NCBI RefSeq assembly: GCF_017654505.1
Contig: NC_054548.1
Location: 28,432,796 to 28,496,795, forward strand
Source: Polyodon spathula
Lineage: Eukaryota > Chordata > Actinopteri > Acipenseriformes > Polyodontidae
DNA: 64,000 bases
Direction of reading: 5' to 3'
Numbering within the stretch: position 1 is the stretch's first letter; each line of letters starts with the position of its first letter. Made by a program: the position numbers and the translations under genes. The notes beneath the pieces were generated by a model. The model saw only the letters and a list, made by a program, of their open reading frames with translations. It did not search any database and was not told where the DNA came from. Positions 21,984 to 31,437 of this stretch are shown one piece after another.

Positions 21984-24900
21984 ATGGACCGCAACGCGCT
22001 GGCGGAGTTGCTGCAGGCACTGGAGACCAGACGGGATGCAGAGGAGAGACGGAGGGAGGAGCGCTATACGGCGCTCATTGAACGGGTAGGGCTGATCGTT
22101 GCTGCAGGAGCGACCCCTACCGGAACATCATTGATGTCGGCCCCGAAGGCACGGGCCATGAAAATGACGGCGGAGGATGATCCGGAGGCATTTTTGGTGG
22201 CGTTCGAGCGGCTGGCAACCGCGGCGGGATGGCCTCGGGAGTTCTGGGCAAGCCAGCTAGGACCTTGCCTGATCGGGGAAGCGCAGGCAGCTTACCAAGC
22301 CCTGAGCGACCAGTACGCCACTGACTATGACCTAGTCAAGCAGGCTATCCTCCGTCGTCTCAACATCACCGCGGAGACCCACCGGACGCGGTTCCGCGAG
22401 TACCGGAGAGCCCCGGAGACACGCCCCAGGGTGGTGGCACAGCGGTTGTGCGACCACATGGTCCATTGGCTGACCCCAGAGAAGAAGACCGCTCAACAAA
22501 TGGGGGAAGCCATTGTGGTGGAACAATTCTGCCATGTGGTCGGCGCCGAAACTCAGGCGTGGGTACGGCGCCACAACCCTGACACCCTGGAGGAGGCGGT
22601 CAAATTGGCCGAAGATTTTGAGGACTCTTTGACGTCAGCCCGGGTCGGGATCCTGTCAGCCCCTGCCCTGCTCAGGAACCAACCTCTCCCTCCCTCTCCT
22701 CCAACACCACCACCATCACCCTCGGTCCCGGCACCCAGACCTCCCAGACCGCCGACCCCGTTGGGCCCCCTTGCCTCCCCCCCATGGAGACCGAGGATGG
22801 CCCCCAGCTGGGGTAGAGGTGTTGCCCCTGCCCCGTTGCCCTACCAGCAGCGGGACAGATATTTAACCTATGCCCCCTCTGTCCCTCCACTCTGTTTTAG
22901 GTGTAACCAGCCAGGACATAGGGCCAGGTCATGCCCCGCTGCTATGGAGTGTGACGTGGCTGCATGCAACTGGACACCTGGAACGGGTAAGCAGGGGGAA
23001 AACGGTTGGGAGGGGCCCTGTCTGATTGACGTGGTTTTAGGGAATGTGAAAACCCACGCGTTAGTGGACACAGGGTGTGAGCAAACCTTGATCAGGACAG
23101 CTCTCTTGGGCGGTATGTCGTGGCGGCCACAAGGTCAGGTGGCCATCTCCTGTATCCATGGAGACACGGCGGCATACCCCACCCTAAAAGTATATTTATC
23201 GGTAGGACCGATAAAACGTCACCTTGTAGTCGGGGTGGCGGAAAGGTTGCCGCACCCAGTTATTCTGGGCCGAGACTGGCCAAAATTCAAAGAATTGGTG
23301 CAAATAATGGCAGTCTCAGCCACACACGTAAACGTGGCAGAAAAAGGGAAAAAGGAACGGATTGGTGATGTGTTTCCTTTTCATCCTGAAATGTTTTCCC
23401 CTCTTTTCCGTCCTAGAAAAACAAATAAGGAGAGACGGACCGCGAAATGGGAGGGAGCGTCTTTGAGACAAGGCTGGGGTCTGGTGGGAGAGTGCTGTAA
23501 TGGTAACAAACGCCAGTCGAAGGGAGTGGGAACGCAGTGCGACCGAGAGAGCGAGGTTACTGGGCCGACTAGGGCAGAGGTTATTCCAGCCCCTCTCAAT
23601 ATACCGGACCCGTGGTACTCAAGCGCGGACCTAGTGTGGGGCCAAAAGAACGACCCGTCACTGGTGCACGCTTGGGGGCAGGTCCGGTCCATTGAAGGTA
23701 AGGATGTTGATGGCGCTGGGCCGCTAGTATATCCACATTTCAGTATAAAGGGGCAATTACTATATAGGGTAAACCTAGCCGCGGGCACAGGACAGCCTGT
23801 AACACAATTATTGGTTCCCCCGTCTTGTCGGACCGAGGTCATGAGGCTGGCGCATGATATCCCTTTTGCGGGGCACCTCGGAGCCGAGAAGACGAGGGAG
23901 CGAATATTGGCTCGATTCTATTGGCTCGGTCTTCATACTGATGTGTCGAAATATGTAGCCACATGCCCAGACTGCCAGCGAGTAGCGCCAGGTCGAGTGC
24001 GCCCCGCTCCTTTGGTCCCACTGCCGATTATTTCCACTCCGTTCGAGCGCATTGCAATGGACATAATGGGCCCGTTGCTACCTTCTGACTCTGGGTATAC
24101 GCATATATTAGTAGTGGTGGATTATGCAACGCGATACCCAGAGGCAGTTCCATTGAGGTCCACTAGTGCAGCTGCAATAGCCACCGAGTTAGCGCAGATT
24201 ATGGCTAGAGTAGGGATCCCCAAGGAGATTTTGACGGATCACGGAACCAATTTTTTGTCCAATACGTTACAGCAGGTGTACAAAATATTAAAAATACGTC
24301 CCATCAGGACGTCCGTTTATCATCCACAATCGGACGGTTTGGTTGAACGTTTTAATCAGACCTTAAAGTCGATGCTGAGGCGATTTGTAACACAGGAGCA
24401 GAAACATTGGGCATCGCTTCTTCCCTACCTCCTTTTTGCGGTGAGAGAAGTGCCGCAGAGTTCAACGGGGTTCTCCCCCTTTGAGCTCCTGTACGGCCGG
24501 CAGCCTCGCGGCATTCTCGACCTGCTGAGGGAGGGGTGGGAGGAGCACAAAGGCTTGTCTAAAAATGTAGTGAAGTATGTGCTCCTACTACGAGATCGGC
24601 TGGATTTGGTCGGTCGTTTGGCCCAAGACAACCTCAGATCGGCTCAGCACCGACAACAGCAGCATTACAACAAAAATGCACGGATTCGAACCTTTCGACC
24701 AGGGGACAAGGTAATGCTGCTACTTCCCTCATCTGAATCGAAACTGTGTGCTAAATGGCAGGGGCCGTATGAGGTGATTCGGGCTATAGGGAAAGTAAAT
24801 TATGAAATTAGACAGCCCGATCGCCGAAATGAACGTGAAATTTATCATGTCAATTTGTTAAAGCCCTGGCAGGCAAGGGAGGTCTTATTTATAGCCCCAG

Positions 24901-26579
24901 GCAATATGGAGGATGATTTAGGTCCCTGTTCAGAGACCCCGAGCACAAGAGCGATTTCTATGGGGGAACAATTGGTTCCGGATCAGCAAAGAGAGCTGCG
25001 TAAGCTTATTGAGGAGTTCAGCGATGTTTTTTCTGACGTGCCCGGCAGGACAAACTTAGTTGAATATGACATTATCTCTCCACCAGGTGTCACAGTGCGA
25101 GAGAGACCGTACCGGATCCCGGAAAGTCGACGAAGTGGCGTTCGCAAAGAGGTATGGGATATGCTCGAGCTTGGGGTGATTGAGCCTTCCAGGAGCGAGT
25201 GGTGCAGTCCGATCGTCATAGTGGCTAAGAAAGACGGCACCAACCGCTTCTGTGTGGATTTCAGAAAGGTGAACGCTATTGCTAAGTTCGATGCATATCC
25301 CATGCCTCGGGTCGACGAACTTTTAGACAGACTGGGAAAAGCGAGGTTTATTTCCACTCTGGACCTGACGAAGGGATACTGGCAAATCCCTTTAACCCGC
25401 AGCTCCAGAGAGAAAACCGCATTTTCAACACCAGAAGGGCTGTTCCACTTTAAAACCATGCCGTTTGGGCTACATGGTGCGCCCGCTGCCTTTCAGAGAC
25501 TGATGGACCAGGTTTTACGCCCACATCATGAATATGCAGCAGCGTATATTGATGACGTGGTGATTTACAGCTCCACCTGGCGAGAGCATTTGGCTAGGGT
25601 TGCAGCCGTTCTTCAGTCTCTAAGGGCAGCCCGGCTGACAGCTAACTTGAGGAAATGTGCGTTTGCCAAAACAGAGACTCAATATTTGGGATTTTTAATG
25701 GGGAATGGAAGGGTGAGACCTGTAGTCACCAAAATCCAGGCTTTGGTTGATGCAGCGATCCCCAAAACCAAGACTCAGGTGAGGTCACTACTGGGCTTAG
25801 CCGGTTATTACCGCCGCTTCATCCCCGAGTACGCCACAGTGGTTAACCCGTTAGTCGACCTCACCAAAAAGAGTGCTCCAAATTTAATTAAATGGTCAGC
25901 TGAGTGTCAGGGAGCGTTTGATACTATTAAGCGTACACTTTGCCAGGCCCCCACTCTTATTACTCCAGATTTCACCAAGAGATTCATCCTCCACACCGAC
26001 GCATCGGATGTAGGTTTGGGTGCAGTCTTGTCCCAAAAAGTAGCTGGAGTAGAGCACCCGATATTATACCTCAGTAAAAAAATGTTACCTCGGGAACGCA
26101 ACTACTCCGTAGTCGAAAAAGAGTGTTTGGCCATTAAATGGGCTACTCACTCTTTACGATACTACCTGCTGGGACACTCATTCGATCTGGTCACAGACCA
26201 CGCCCCACTCAAGTGGTTAAGCACAATGAAGGACAGCAATGCCCGGATAACTCGGTGGTATCTGGCATTGCAGCCCTTCATGTACCACATGGTACACCGT
26301 GCGGGGAAAGACCACCAAAATGCGGATTATTTTTCCCGGGAGGGGGGAGTAATGGGGAAGGTAGATTTAGCCGAGTGTTCCTTCGGCTCCACTCTGAGCG
26401 GTGGGATATGTGACGGAAAGATGAGTTCTGGTGATGAATCTTCCTCCCAACCTGTGAGGGCGCTAAAGAACGGGAGGAGAAGCATCTGGAAGGGCTGGCC
26501 TGACAGTTCGTTTCCAGGTCAGGGAAGTGGGTCAGCCTGGAGGGAAGCGCGACTCTGTTGTAAGACCGTATTGATTTGA
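21984..26579 (+). CDS. gag-pol: Gag-Pol polyprotein of Gmr1-B, 1531 aa, integrase before RT
   Basis: One open frame from the ATG three bases after the primer site to a TGA inside the 3' LTR. Gag (about 1-300) has a SCAN-like helical domain and a proline-rich stretch. A CCHC knuckle CFRCNQPGHRARSC starts near residue 314. The protease has DTG at 362-364. The integrase HHCC finger spans about 620-665; catalytic Asp 693, Asp 752 and Glu 788 give the canonical D-D-35-E spacing. KWQGPYEV near 925 is a GPY/F-like module. RT has LDLTKGYWQIP and YIDD at 1188-1191. RNase H starts near Asp 1339 (HTDASDVGLG). A TTG at 21954 lies in the LTR and is an unlikely start. No frameshift separates gag and pol, so Gag:Pol ratio must be set some other way. 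Confidence 0.95.
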   Translation: MDRNALAELLQALETRRDAEERRREERYTALIERVGLIVAAGATPTGTSLMSAPKARAMKMTAEDDPEAFLVAFERLATAAGWPREFWASQLGPCLIGEAQAAYQALSDQYATDYDLVKQAILRRLNITAETHRTRFREYRRAPETRPRVVAQRLCDHMVHWLTPEKKTAQQMGEAIVVEQFCHVVGAETQAWVRRHNPDTLEEAVKLAEDFEDSLTSARVGILSAPALLRNQPLPPSPPTPPPSPSVPAPRPPRPPTPLGPLASPPWRPRMAPSWGRGVAPAPLPYQQRDRYLTYAPSVPPLCFRCNQPGHRARSCPAAMECDVAACNWTPGTGKQGENGWEGPCLIDVVLGNVKTHALVDTGCEQTLIRTALLGGMSWRPQGQVAISCIHGDTAAYPTLKVYLSVGPIKRHLVVGVAERLPHPVILGRDWPKFKELVQIMAVSATHVNVAEKGKKERIGDVFPFHPEMFSPLFRPRKTNKERRTAKWEGASLRQGWGLVGECCNGNKRQSKGVGTQCDRESEVTGPTRAEVIPAPLNIPDPWYSSADLVWGQKNDPSLVHAWGQVRSIEGKDVDGAGPLVYPHFSIKGQLLYRVNLAAGTGQPVTQLLVPPSCRTEVMRLAHDIPFAGHLGAEKTRERILARFYWLGLHTDVSKYVATCPDCQRVAPGRVRPAPLVPLPIISTPFERIAMDIMGPLLPSDSGYTHILVVVDYATRYPEAVPLRSTSAAAIATELAQIMARVGIPKEILTDHGTNFLSNTLQQVYKILKIRPIRTSVYHPQSDGLVERFNQTLKSMLRRFVTQEQKHWASLLPYLLFAVREVPQSSTGFSPFELLYGRQPRGILDLLREGWEEHKGLSKNVVKYVLLLRDRLDLVGRLAQDNLRSAQHRQQQHYNKNARIRTFRPGDKVMLLLPSSESKLCAKWQGPYEVIRAIGKVNYEIRQPDRRNEREIYHVNLLKPWQAREVLFIAPGNMEDDLGPCSETPSTRAISMGEQLVPDQQRELRKLIEEFSDVFSDVPGRTNLVEYDIISPPGVTVRERPYRIPESRRSGVRKEVWDMLELGVIEPSRSEWCSPIVIVAKKDGTNRFCVDFRKVNAIAKFDAYPMPRVDELLDRLGKARFISTLDLTKGYWQIPLTRSSREKTAFSTPEGLFHFKTMPFGLHGAPAAFQRLMDQVLRPHHEYAAAYIDDVVIYSSTWREHLARVAAVLQSLRAARLTANLRKCAFAKTETQYLGFLMGNGRVRPVVTKIQALVDAAIPKTKTQVRSLLGLAGYYRRFIPEYATVVNPLVDLTKKSAPNLIKWSAECQGAFDTIKRTLCQAPTLITPDFTKRFILHTDASDVGLGAVLSQKVAGVEHPILYLSKKMLPRERNYSVVEKECLAIKWATHSLRYYLLGHSFDLVTDHAPLKWLSTMKDSNARITRWYLALQPFMYHMVHRAGKDHQNADYFSREGGVMGKVDLAECSFGSTLSGGICDGKMSSGDESSSQPVRALKNGRRSIWKGWPDSSFPGQGSGSAWREARLCCKTVLI
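26396..26408 (+). promoter_or_regulatory. Probable polypurine tract of Gmr1-B
   Basis: GAGCGGTGGGATA lies directly before the 3' LTR, at the same place as GAGGGAAAGGATA in Gmr1-A. The two share the GGATA end. It is interrupted by pyrimidines, so its role is inferred from position. Confidence 0.5.
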
Positions 26580-27142
26580 GAGATAAACGAGAGGCAGCTG
26601 CAAGTAATAAGGCAGCTGCAACCGTTTATCTCGATATCATGCGGGATTACATATAGGGGCCAGGGTAACGCTGGTCTTTTCCTTCGTTTGGGTAAATGTT
26701 CGGAGAGAGAAGGAGCGAGAGAGGAGCTCTCGTTGTTACAGAGAATTACGTGTTGTGTTTTGTTGTGTTTGTTTGTAATTGTCTGCGTTTTGCACCACCA
26801 GACAGTTAACTCACCTATCCGGAGCTGTCGACCAGGGTCAGCACAATCCGGATCACCACTGCACGGAACCGTCACGAAATACAGTGTCTTCACCCACCAC
26901 AAGCACGTCTGCACTCACCCAGGACTGGTGACCGTGTGTTCGTTTTGGTCGGGACTGTGTCTGTGTTATTGCTATCCCCGTGCTTTACACATTGTTGTGT
27001 ATAGCCGGGGATTTATTATTTAACGGTCACCAGACCTGGATTATAAATAAAAGCACCTTTTCACTGGAAACTGTTGTCTGCCTGTCACTCCTGCATCGCA
27101 TCACCGTTATACTTGTTCCCCTCCACTAGCCACTTTGCCACA
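26409..27142 (+). repeat. 3' LTR of Gmr1-B
   Basis: 734 bp, about 99.5 percent identical to the 5' LTR by visual comparison. It also encodes the last 57 residues of the polyprotein frame and its stop codon at 26577-26579. Confidence 0.93.
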
Positions 27143-27388
27143 GCGGTCACACGTGACCCCTTGGTAAACAGATGCAGCTGCCTTTACAATCTGCGGCTGC
27201 TAAATTGTTTCCCTTCCGGGTCAATACGTTCTTGCAAAGGGGTCTCACCTTCTTCTAGACTGACCAACTTCCCGACCAGGGAAAGAACTGTCAGGCCAGC
27301 CCATCCAAAGAACTCTGTCTTCTCTGCTTAGCACCCTCACAGGTTGGGAGGGAGATTTACAACCAAGATGCATTGTATTTCTGTCACA
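27143..27388 (-). repeat. 5' LTR of Gmr1-C, proximal part
   Basis: Read on the minus strand it starts TGTGACAGAAATACAATGC. It continues across the Gmr1-B insertion at 21227. Sequence after the junction (CACACGTGACCCCTTGG) matches the uninterrupted minus-strand LTR at about 19384-19400. Confidence 0.85.
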
Positions 27389-27714
27389 GCATGCATTAAC
27401 AAAATGCCCTGAAAACTTAACATAAAGAAAACTATTTAAACAAAGCAATACGCTCAATAAATAAGCTAAAAAGAAAGGGAAAAGTTTACCTTTTTTTGTG
27501 AACCCGAATAACCCTGCATTATCTTTCCTCAGTCAAATCGTAGAGTGTCTAAATTAAATAAGCACGGTAATTTACCATAATAAAAAAACATAATGAAAAA
27601 GCAAATGCACAACATAAAGCGCAACCAGATAGTCAATGAAAGACAACACATTTAAATTTTTTTATGTATTATATATTTAACGTAAGGCAAGTTAATTTTT
27701 CCATTAAGTGCTCC
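27389..27714. other. AT-rich spacer, no gene seen
   Basis: No coding domain or element end was found. Confidence 0.5.
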
Positions 27715-28085
27715 TGGCTATAATGTTCTGCCCTCCGTCTGTACAGGGGAGAACCCTATATAGCCTGGAGGTTGCCGGTTCAAATATAAGCTATTCCACT
27801 GCTTGCCATGGCACAATTAGCCGAGCGCCGCTCGGGGTGGAGAGGCTTTAGGTCGGCCAGGGTGTCCTCAGCTCACTGCTCCCCTAGGCCTGCCTGCAAG
27901 CAGCCCAGAGCTGCATTGTCCTCTGATGCTGTAGTTCTGAGGTAGCTGCATGGCTATCTTGCAGAGTGAAAAGAAGCAGATGGCTGACGACACACATTTC
28001 GGAGTCAGCATGGGGGTTGCAGCGGTGAGCCAGGCTTAAAACTGGACATTTCAAATTGGGGAGAGGGAAAATCAATTTATAATTA
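27715..28085 (+). mobile_element. tRNA-derived SINE copy 1
   Basis: The head has a polymerase III B-box-like GGTTCAAATAT at about 27778. The body has TAGGTCGGCCAGGGTGTCCTC and GGCTGACGACACAC. The tail has GGACATTTCAAATTGGGGAG followed by an A-rich and TA-rich run. Body and tail recur in the same order at 47985-48435, which shows a dispersed repeat. The family name is not certain. Confidence 0.7.
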
Positions 28086-28094
28086 TATAAAATA

Positions 28095-28145
28095 CAATAT
28101 ATATATATATAATAAGATATATAATATATATATATATATATATAG

Positions 28146-28172
<27 letters not shown>
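28095..28172. repeat. Interrupted (TA)n microsatellite
   Basis: Several TA runs with single-base interruptions form the 3' tail of the SINE at 27715. Confidence 0.9.
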
Positions 28173-28176
<4 letters not shown>

Positions 28177-28598
28177 ATAGCAAGGACCAAAATTTAAAAG
28201 AACATCATATGCCAATTTCAATGAAAGAGATTAAATCCATGTACCAGTGAGTCTTAGTTAGTATGTTATATGTATGCATATATGTATGTTAAATGTAGTA
28301 ATGCTTTTAATGATCAAAAGTATTTTGCTTGCTCCTTATCATACATCATGTTATGTGTTATAAATTTGCCATGTGTTAATGCTGAAAGAAAATGCTAAAC
28401 ATAAATAGAAAGTTCGAAGACATCAAACATCTGATAGGCAAATATACCAGTAATCATTGAAGTTTGTCAGTGAGTCTGATTTAAATAAATAAATAAATAG
28501 ATAATTGCAAGTAGAAAGTTAAAGTGCAGAAAACACATAAGCTTATGAATTTAATATGTCATGTCTCAGCCCAGTTTTTGAAAGGCATGTGGCTAGAT
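28173..28598. other. AT-rich spacer, no gene seen
   Basis: No coding domain was found. The stretch ends at the left terminus of DIRS-A. Confidence 0.5.
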
Positions 28599-28771
28599 GT
28601 TCCCTTTCAATTCAAAAATAACCATCAACGTATGGGACATTGCCATCAGGCAGTAGGGATTGCCTGAGCTTTATAGCAAAGCTGCCGATAGGCCTCTGTG
28701 AGAGCTGATGTGTAAGCCCGCCCCCCTGGGAGCTTGCTATATGCAGCGCGCAGAGAGTCTCTTCCTCTTTT
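28599..28771 (+). repeat. Left inverted terminal repeat of DIRS-A
   Basis: The segment with TATAGCAAAGCTGCCGATAG and CCCCCTGGGAGCTTGCTATA is the reverse complement of 33971-34083 with few differences. Its outer 39 bp are copied in inverted form in the internal complementary region. Confidence 0.9.
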
Positions 28772-28899
28772 GACTTCAGCATCGGTAGTGGTAGATACTA
28801 GCGTTGTATCTGACTGTACTCACTAAGCTTAGGCTTGAGAAGCTGGTTTTTGCCCCTTCTCCGAGTTTATTTCAGTTGCACTTATTATTGGTAATTTTG

Positions 28900-29042
28900 G
28901 TTATATAATTGTATATATATTACTTTATATATCCTTTCACGCTTTGCTTCGGCATTGCGTTTTTGTTTAACCTCATGGTCTTCGTCTTCTCTTTATGATT
29001 ATATATTATTCTAATATTTAAGTGTGTGTTTTTTGGGTTGTA

Positions 29043-29125
<83 letters not shown>

Positions 29126-29130
29126 TTGTT
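28900..29130. repeat. (TA)n microsatellite in the DIRS-A leader
   Basis: A nearly pure TA run from about 29051 to 29121 inside the 5' leader, with shorter TA tracts upstream. Confidence 0.9.
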
Positions 29131-29477
29131 AGGACGCGTGTCATTGGCTTTGGCCACGCGTGTATTGCAGCATCGGTCTTGCCTAGCTAGACTGCATGTG
29201 TGTGGAGTCTGCTCTGCAGCCCTCTATAAATCTTCCACTGCTGTGTGTTCCCCACCGTGTGGTAGCTGTACGGTTTGCCCTACAGTCTCTCATACAGTAC
29301 AATAAGCACTTGCTGCAGCGTCCCAAAAAAAAAAAATCCCTTTTCACCATAAAGAAGACAACCACCAAGCACATACTCCCTTAGCACCAAGGTAAGTATT
29401 TCACCAAATAAGACACTGTACCAGCACTAGCGTCTCCACTCTGCAGGTCAACTGATGCTTAGGCATCTCATGCTAGC

Positions 29478-29735
29478 TTCTCGACGCTCGATACTCACGT
29501 TGCGTGGTGTCAGCGCTTCGGCGCTTGGTGCAGCGCTTCCGTGCTTGGGACTTGGTGCTCGACGCTCAGCACTTCGACGCTCAGCATTTCGACGCTCGGT
29601 GCTCGGCACTCCGACACTAGACGCTCGGCTCTTTGATGCCACGTGCTCGACGCTTGACGCTCAACGCTCAGCACTTCGACGCTTGACGCTCTGCGCTTTG
29701 GCTCTCGACGCTCGGTGCTCGATGCACCTTCGATG
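29478..29735 (+). repeat. Degenerate GACGCTC minisatellite in the DIRS-A leader
   Basis: About ten copies of GACGCT, usually as CGACGCTCGG or CGACGCTCAG and separated by 4-20 bases, precede the gag coding region. Open frames across it on both strands, rich in Arg and Ser, are produced by the repeat and probably do not encode a conserved protein. Confidence 0.85.
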
Positions 29736-29760
29736 TTTTCTGTGCCGCGCTCGACGGAGA

Positions 29761-31391
29761 TGTCGGGCTTCCATCGTTGCACGTCCTGTCAGGCAAAGCT
29801 GCCTGCCAGTGACCCACACGATGAGTGCGTGGCATGTCTTGGGCCAGAACAGGCCGCATCCGCACTGGCAAATAGGGAATTTTGCCACCTTTGTGCTGGC
29901 TTCCAGACACGCGCCCTTTGGCAAAGGGCTAAGAAATCAGTGGGTGGGCACTCGCCTTCGTCGGGATCTTCCCACACTATTTCAGCCCAGCCGTCGTCTA
30001 CGGCGACGCCGCCAGGGCGACTGCAGCTCTCCACGAGCCCAGCCTCCCAGATTACAGCTGGTCAGAGGTCCCCCACCAGATGCACTCAGGCTCGTAGCCC
30101 CTCCCCTTCTAGGGTACGCCCTCGTCAGGAGTCTAGGTCACCCACCAGATCGTCTCGACGTAGAGGATGCTCTCGTTCCCCTCGTTGCGATAGGCAATAC
30201 AGAGACATTTCGGGGGTGGTAGAGTTAACCTCCAAGATGTCTCAGTTCATGGAGGTTATGATGGGACAGCAGTCTATTATCATGTCCCTAGATAATGCAG
30301 TGCCTCGAGCCCCAGAACAACCCACTGGGCCTGTCGCCAGCCAGCCAATGTCTCCTCCACAACCTTCATTGGCCGTTTCCCTTCCACTGCAACCACAAAA
30401 GGACTGGGATATCGATGCCGTTTCCAGGGATGCATCTGTCATCCTAGAAGAGGACAGTATAGAGGCTGAGGTAGCCTCTCACCACTCGAATCAGGACGCC
30501 GAGTCCGAGTTGATGGATACTGACAACCCTATGTGGTCTGTGGTGGACAGAGCAACCCGCCACTTGGGCATCGATTGGCCTAAGACAGACCTTCCCCGGC
30601 GATCTCTGTTTGAGTCGCCTTGGGCCCAGTCCCCTCAGTCCAGGATGCTTCCGGCATTCCCGGACGTTGTCAAGGAGGTGCAGTCTACTTGGGTGCCTCC
30701 GGCCTCTGCTCCTGCGACGTCTCGCAAGGCTTTGGCCTTTACTATGCAGTGAGCCAGTGAGGCCGGTTTATCGTCCCTTCCACTGGTGGATGCCACGTTT
30801 GCCATGTTAGTGAAACGCCGACACTATCTGGGCTTGCTAAAGACCCAGCTTGCCCCAATAAGCAGTGCAGGACCACAGAGATACACCTGCAAAAAGGGTA
30901 CTCGGCAGGCCACGGTGGCAGTCAGACTGTCTAACATAGCCAGTCTACTGACAGTTTACCAGGAAGCACTCATTAGAGACCTACCTGAGTGCCCTTCTGC
31001 GGCCCTCAGAAGCTAGCTAGGCACAGTCAGCCAGCTGCTGGTGAGGCTAGCCCAGCTCAATGCGCAGGCTCAGGGCAGGAGCATTGCTTCTATGGTTGTG
31101 GCCAGAAGACAGCTCTGGCTCTTGCAGGCGAGAGTGCAGGAGCCTGACAAGGCCCCTTTGCTGGATGCTCCAATTACACCAGAACACACTTTTGGTCCGG
31201 CAGTGGAGGAGATGTTGCAACGCTCCGTCAAGGCGCGGGAGGCATCGCAGCAAATGGCCAAGATGGGGCCAAATAAGCAGTTCCAGCTGAAGCGGCCTCA
31301 GCAACAGCCATGGCGTAAGACACTGCCACAGCAGCAGGCGCGACCATGGGGTAGTAGGACCTCCCCAGTAGGTCCATCAGCGCGTGGCTAG
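29761..31391 (+). pseudogene. gag: gag-like frame of DIRS-A
   Basis: Start chosen at 29761 (MSGFHRCTSC) because the Cys-rich N-terminus typical of fish DIRS gag begins there; an in-frame ATG at 29715 lies in repeat-derived sequence. The order is a Cys/His-rich segment (CTSCQAK, DECVACLGPEQA, CHLCAGF), an SR/RS-rich basic stretch (SRSPTRSSRRRGCSRSPRC), then an acidic and helical capsid-like part (DAESELMDTDNPMWSVVDRA). TGA at 30750-30752 and a TAG near 31013 interrupt the single frame, which otherwise runs to 31391. The product would be the particle protein. DIRS-D at 63209 holds a close homologue. Confidence 0.8.
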
Positions 31392-31437
31392 TCTGGGTTT
31401 GCAAAACCACGGCGCGTAGAATGGCACTCACGTCCTT

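Larger units (their letters stand above)
21228..27142 (+). mobile_element. Intact Gmr1-type Ty3/gypsy LTR retrotransposon (Gmr1-B)
   Basis: About 5.9 kb with two 734-bp LTRs, a primer site, one uninterrupted gag-pol frame and a short purine-rich tract. The two LTRs differ at about four positions seen by eye, all transitions, so insertion is recent. It sits in the LTR of Gmr1-C in the opposite orientation. GCGG(T) at 21224-21228 recurs at 27143-27147: a 4-bp duplication if the LTR starts TGTGACGG, or 5 bp if it starts one base later. Domain order is gag, protease, integrase, RT, RNase H, the Gmr1-group arrangement. All catalytic motifs checked are present, so it may be competent for transposition. 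Confidence 0.95.
18838..27388 (-). mobile_element. Decayed Gmr1-type element on the minus strand (Gmr1-C), split by Gmr1-B
   Basis: From high to low coordinates: 5' LTR (27388-27143, then 21227-20726), a primer site ending TGACACCA (20716-20723), a gag ATG at 20703, a jump from early gag to the protease region (about 20590-20460), a linker and integrase zinc-finger segment (about 20170-19835), about 240 bp of non-matching sequence, then an LTR at 19593-18838. The internal parts align with the reverse complement of Gmr1-B at 22000, 23150-23330 and 23590-23940. Most of gag and all of the integrase core, RT and RNase H are absent. Whether the low LTR belongs to the same insertion is unproven. 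Confidence 0.78.

Noticed and set aside
28920..29305. Open frames encoding long alternating Tyr-Ile runs
   Set aside because: Translations of the TA microsatellite.
29510..29782. Minus-strand frames with SVERR / SAERR repeats
   Set aside because: Reverse reading of the GACGCTC minisatellite.
29455..30222. 255-codon plus-strand frame rich in Arg, Ser and Ala
   Set aside because: It overlaps the GACGCTC repeat and the gag frame of DIRS-A in another phase; the gag frame has the conserved Cys motifs.
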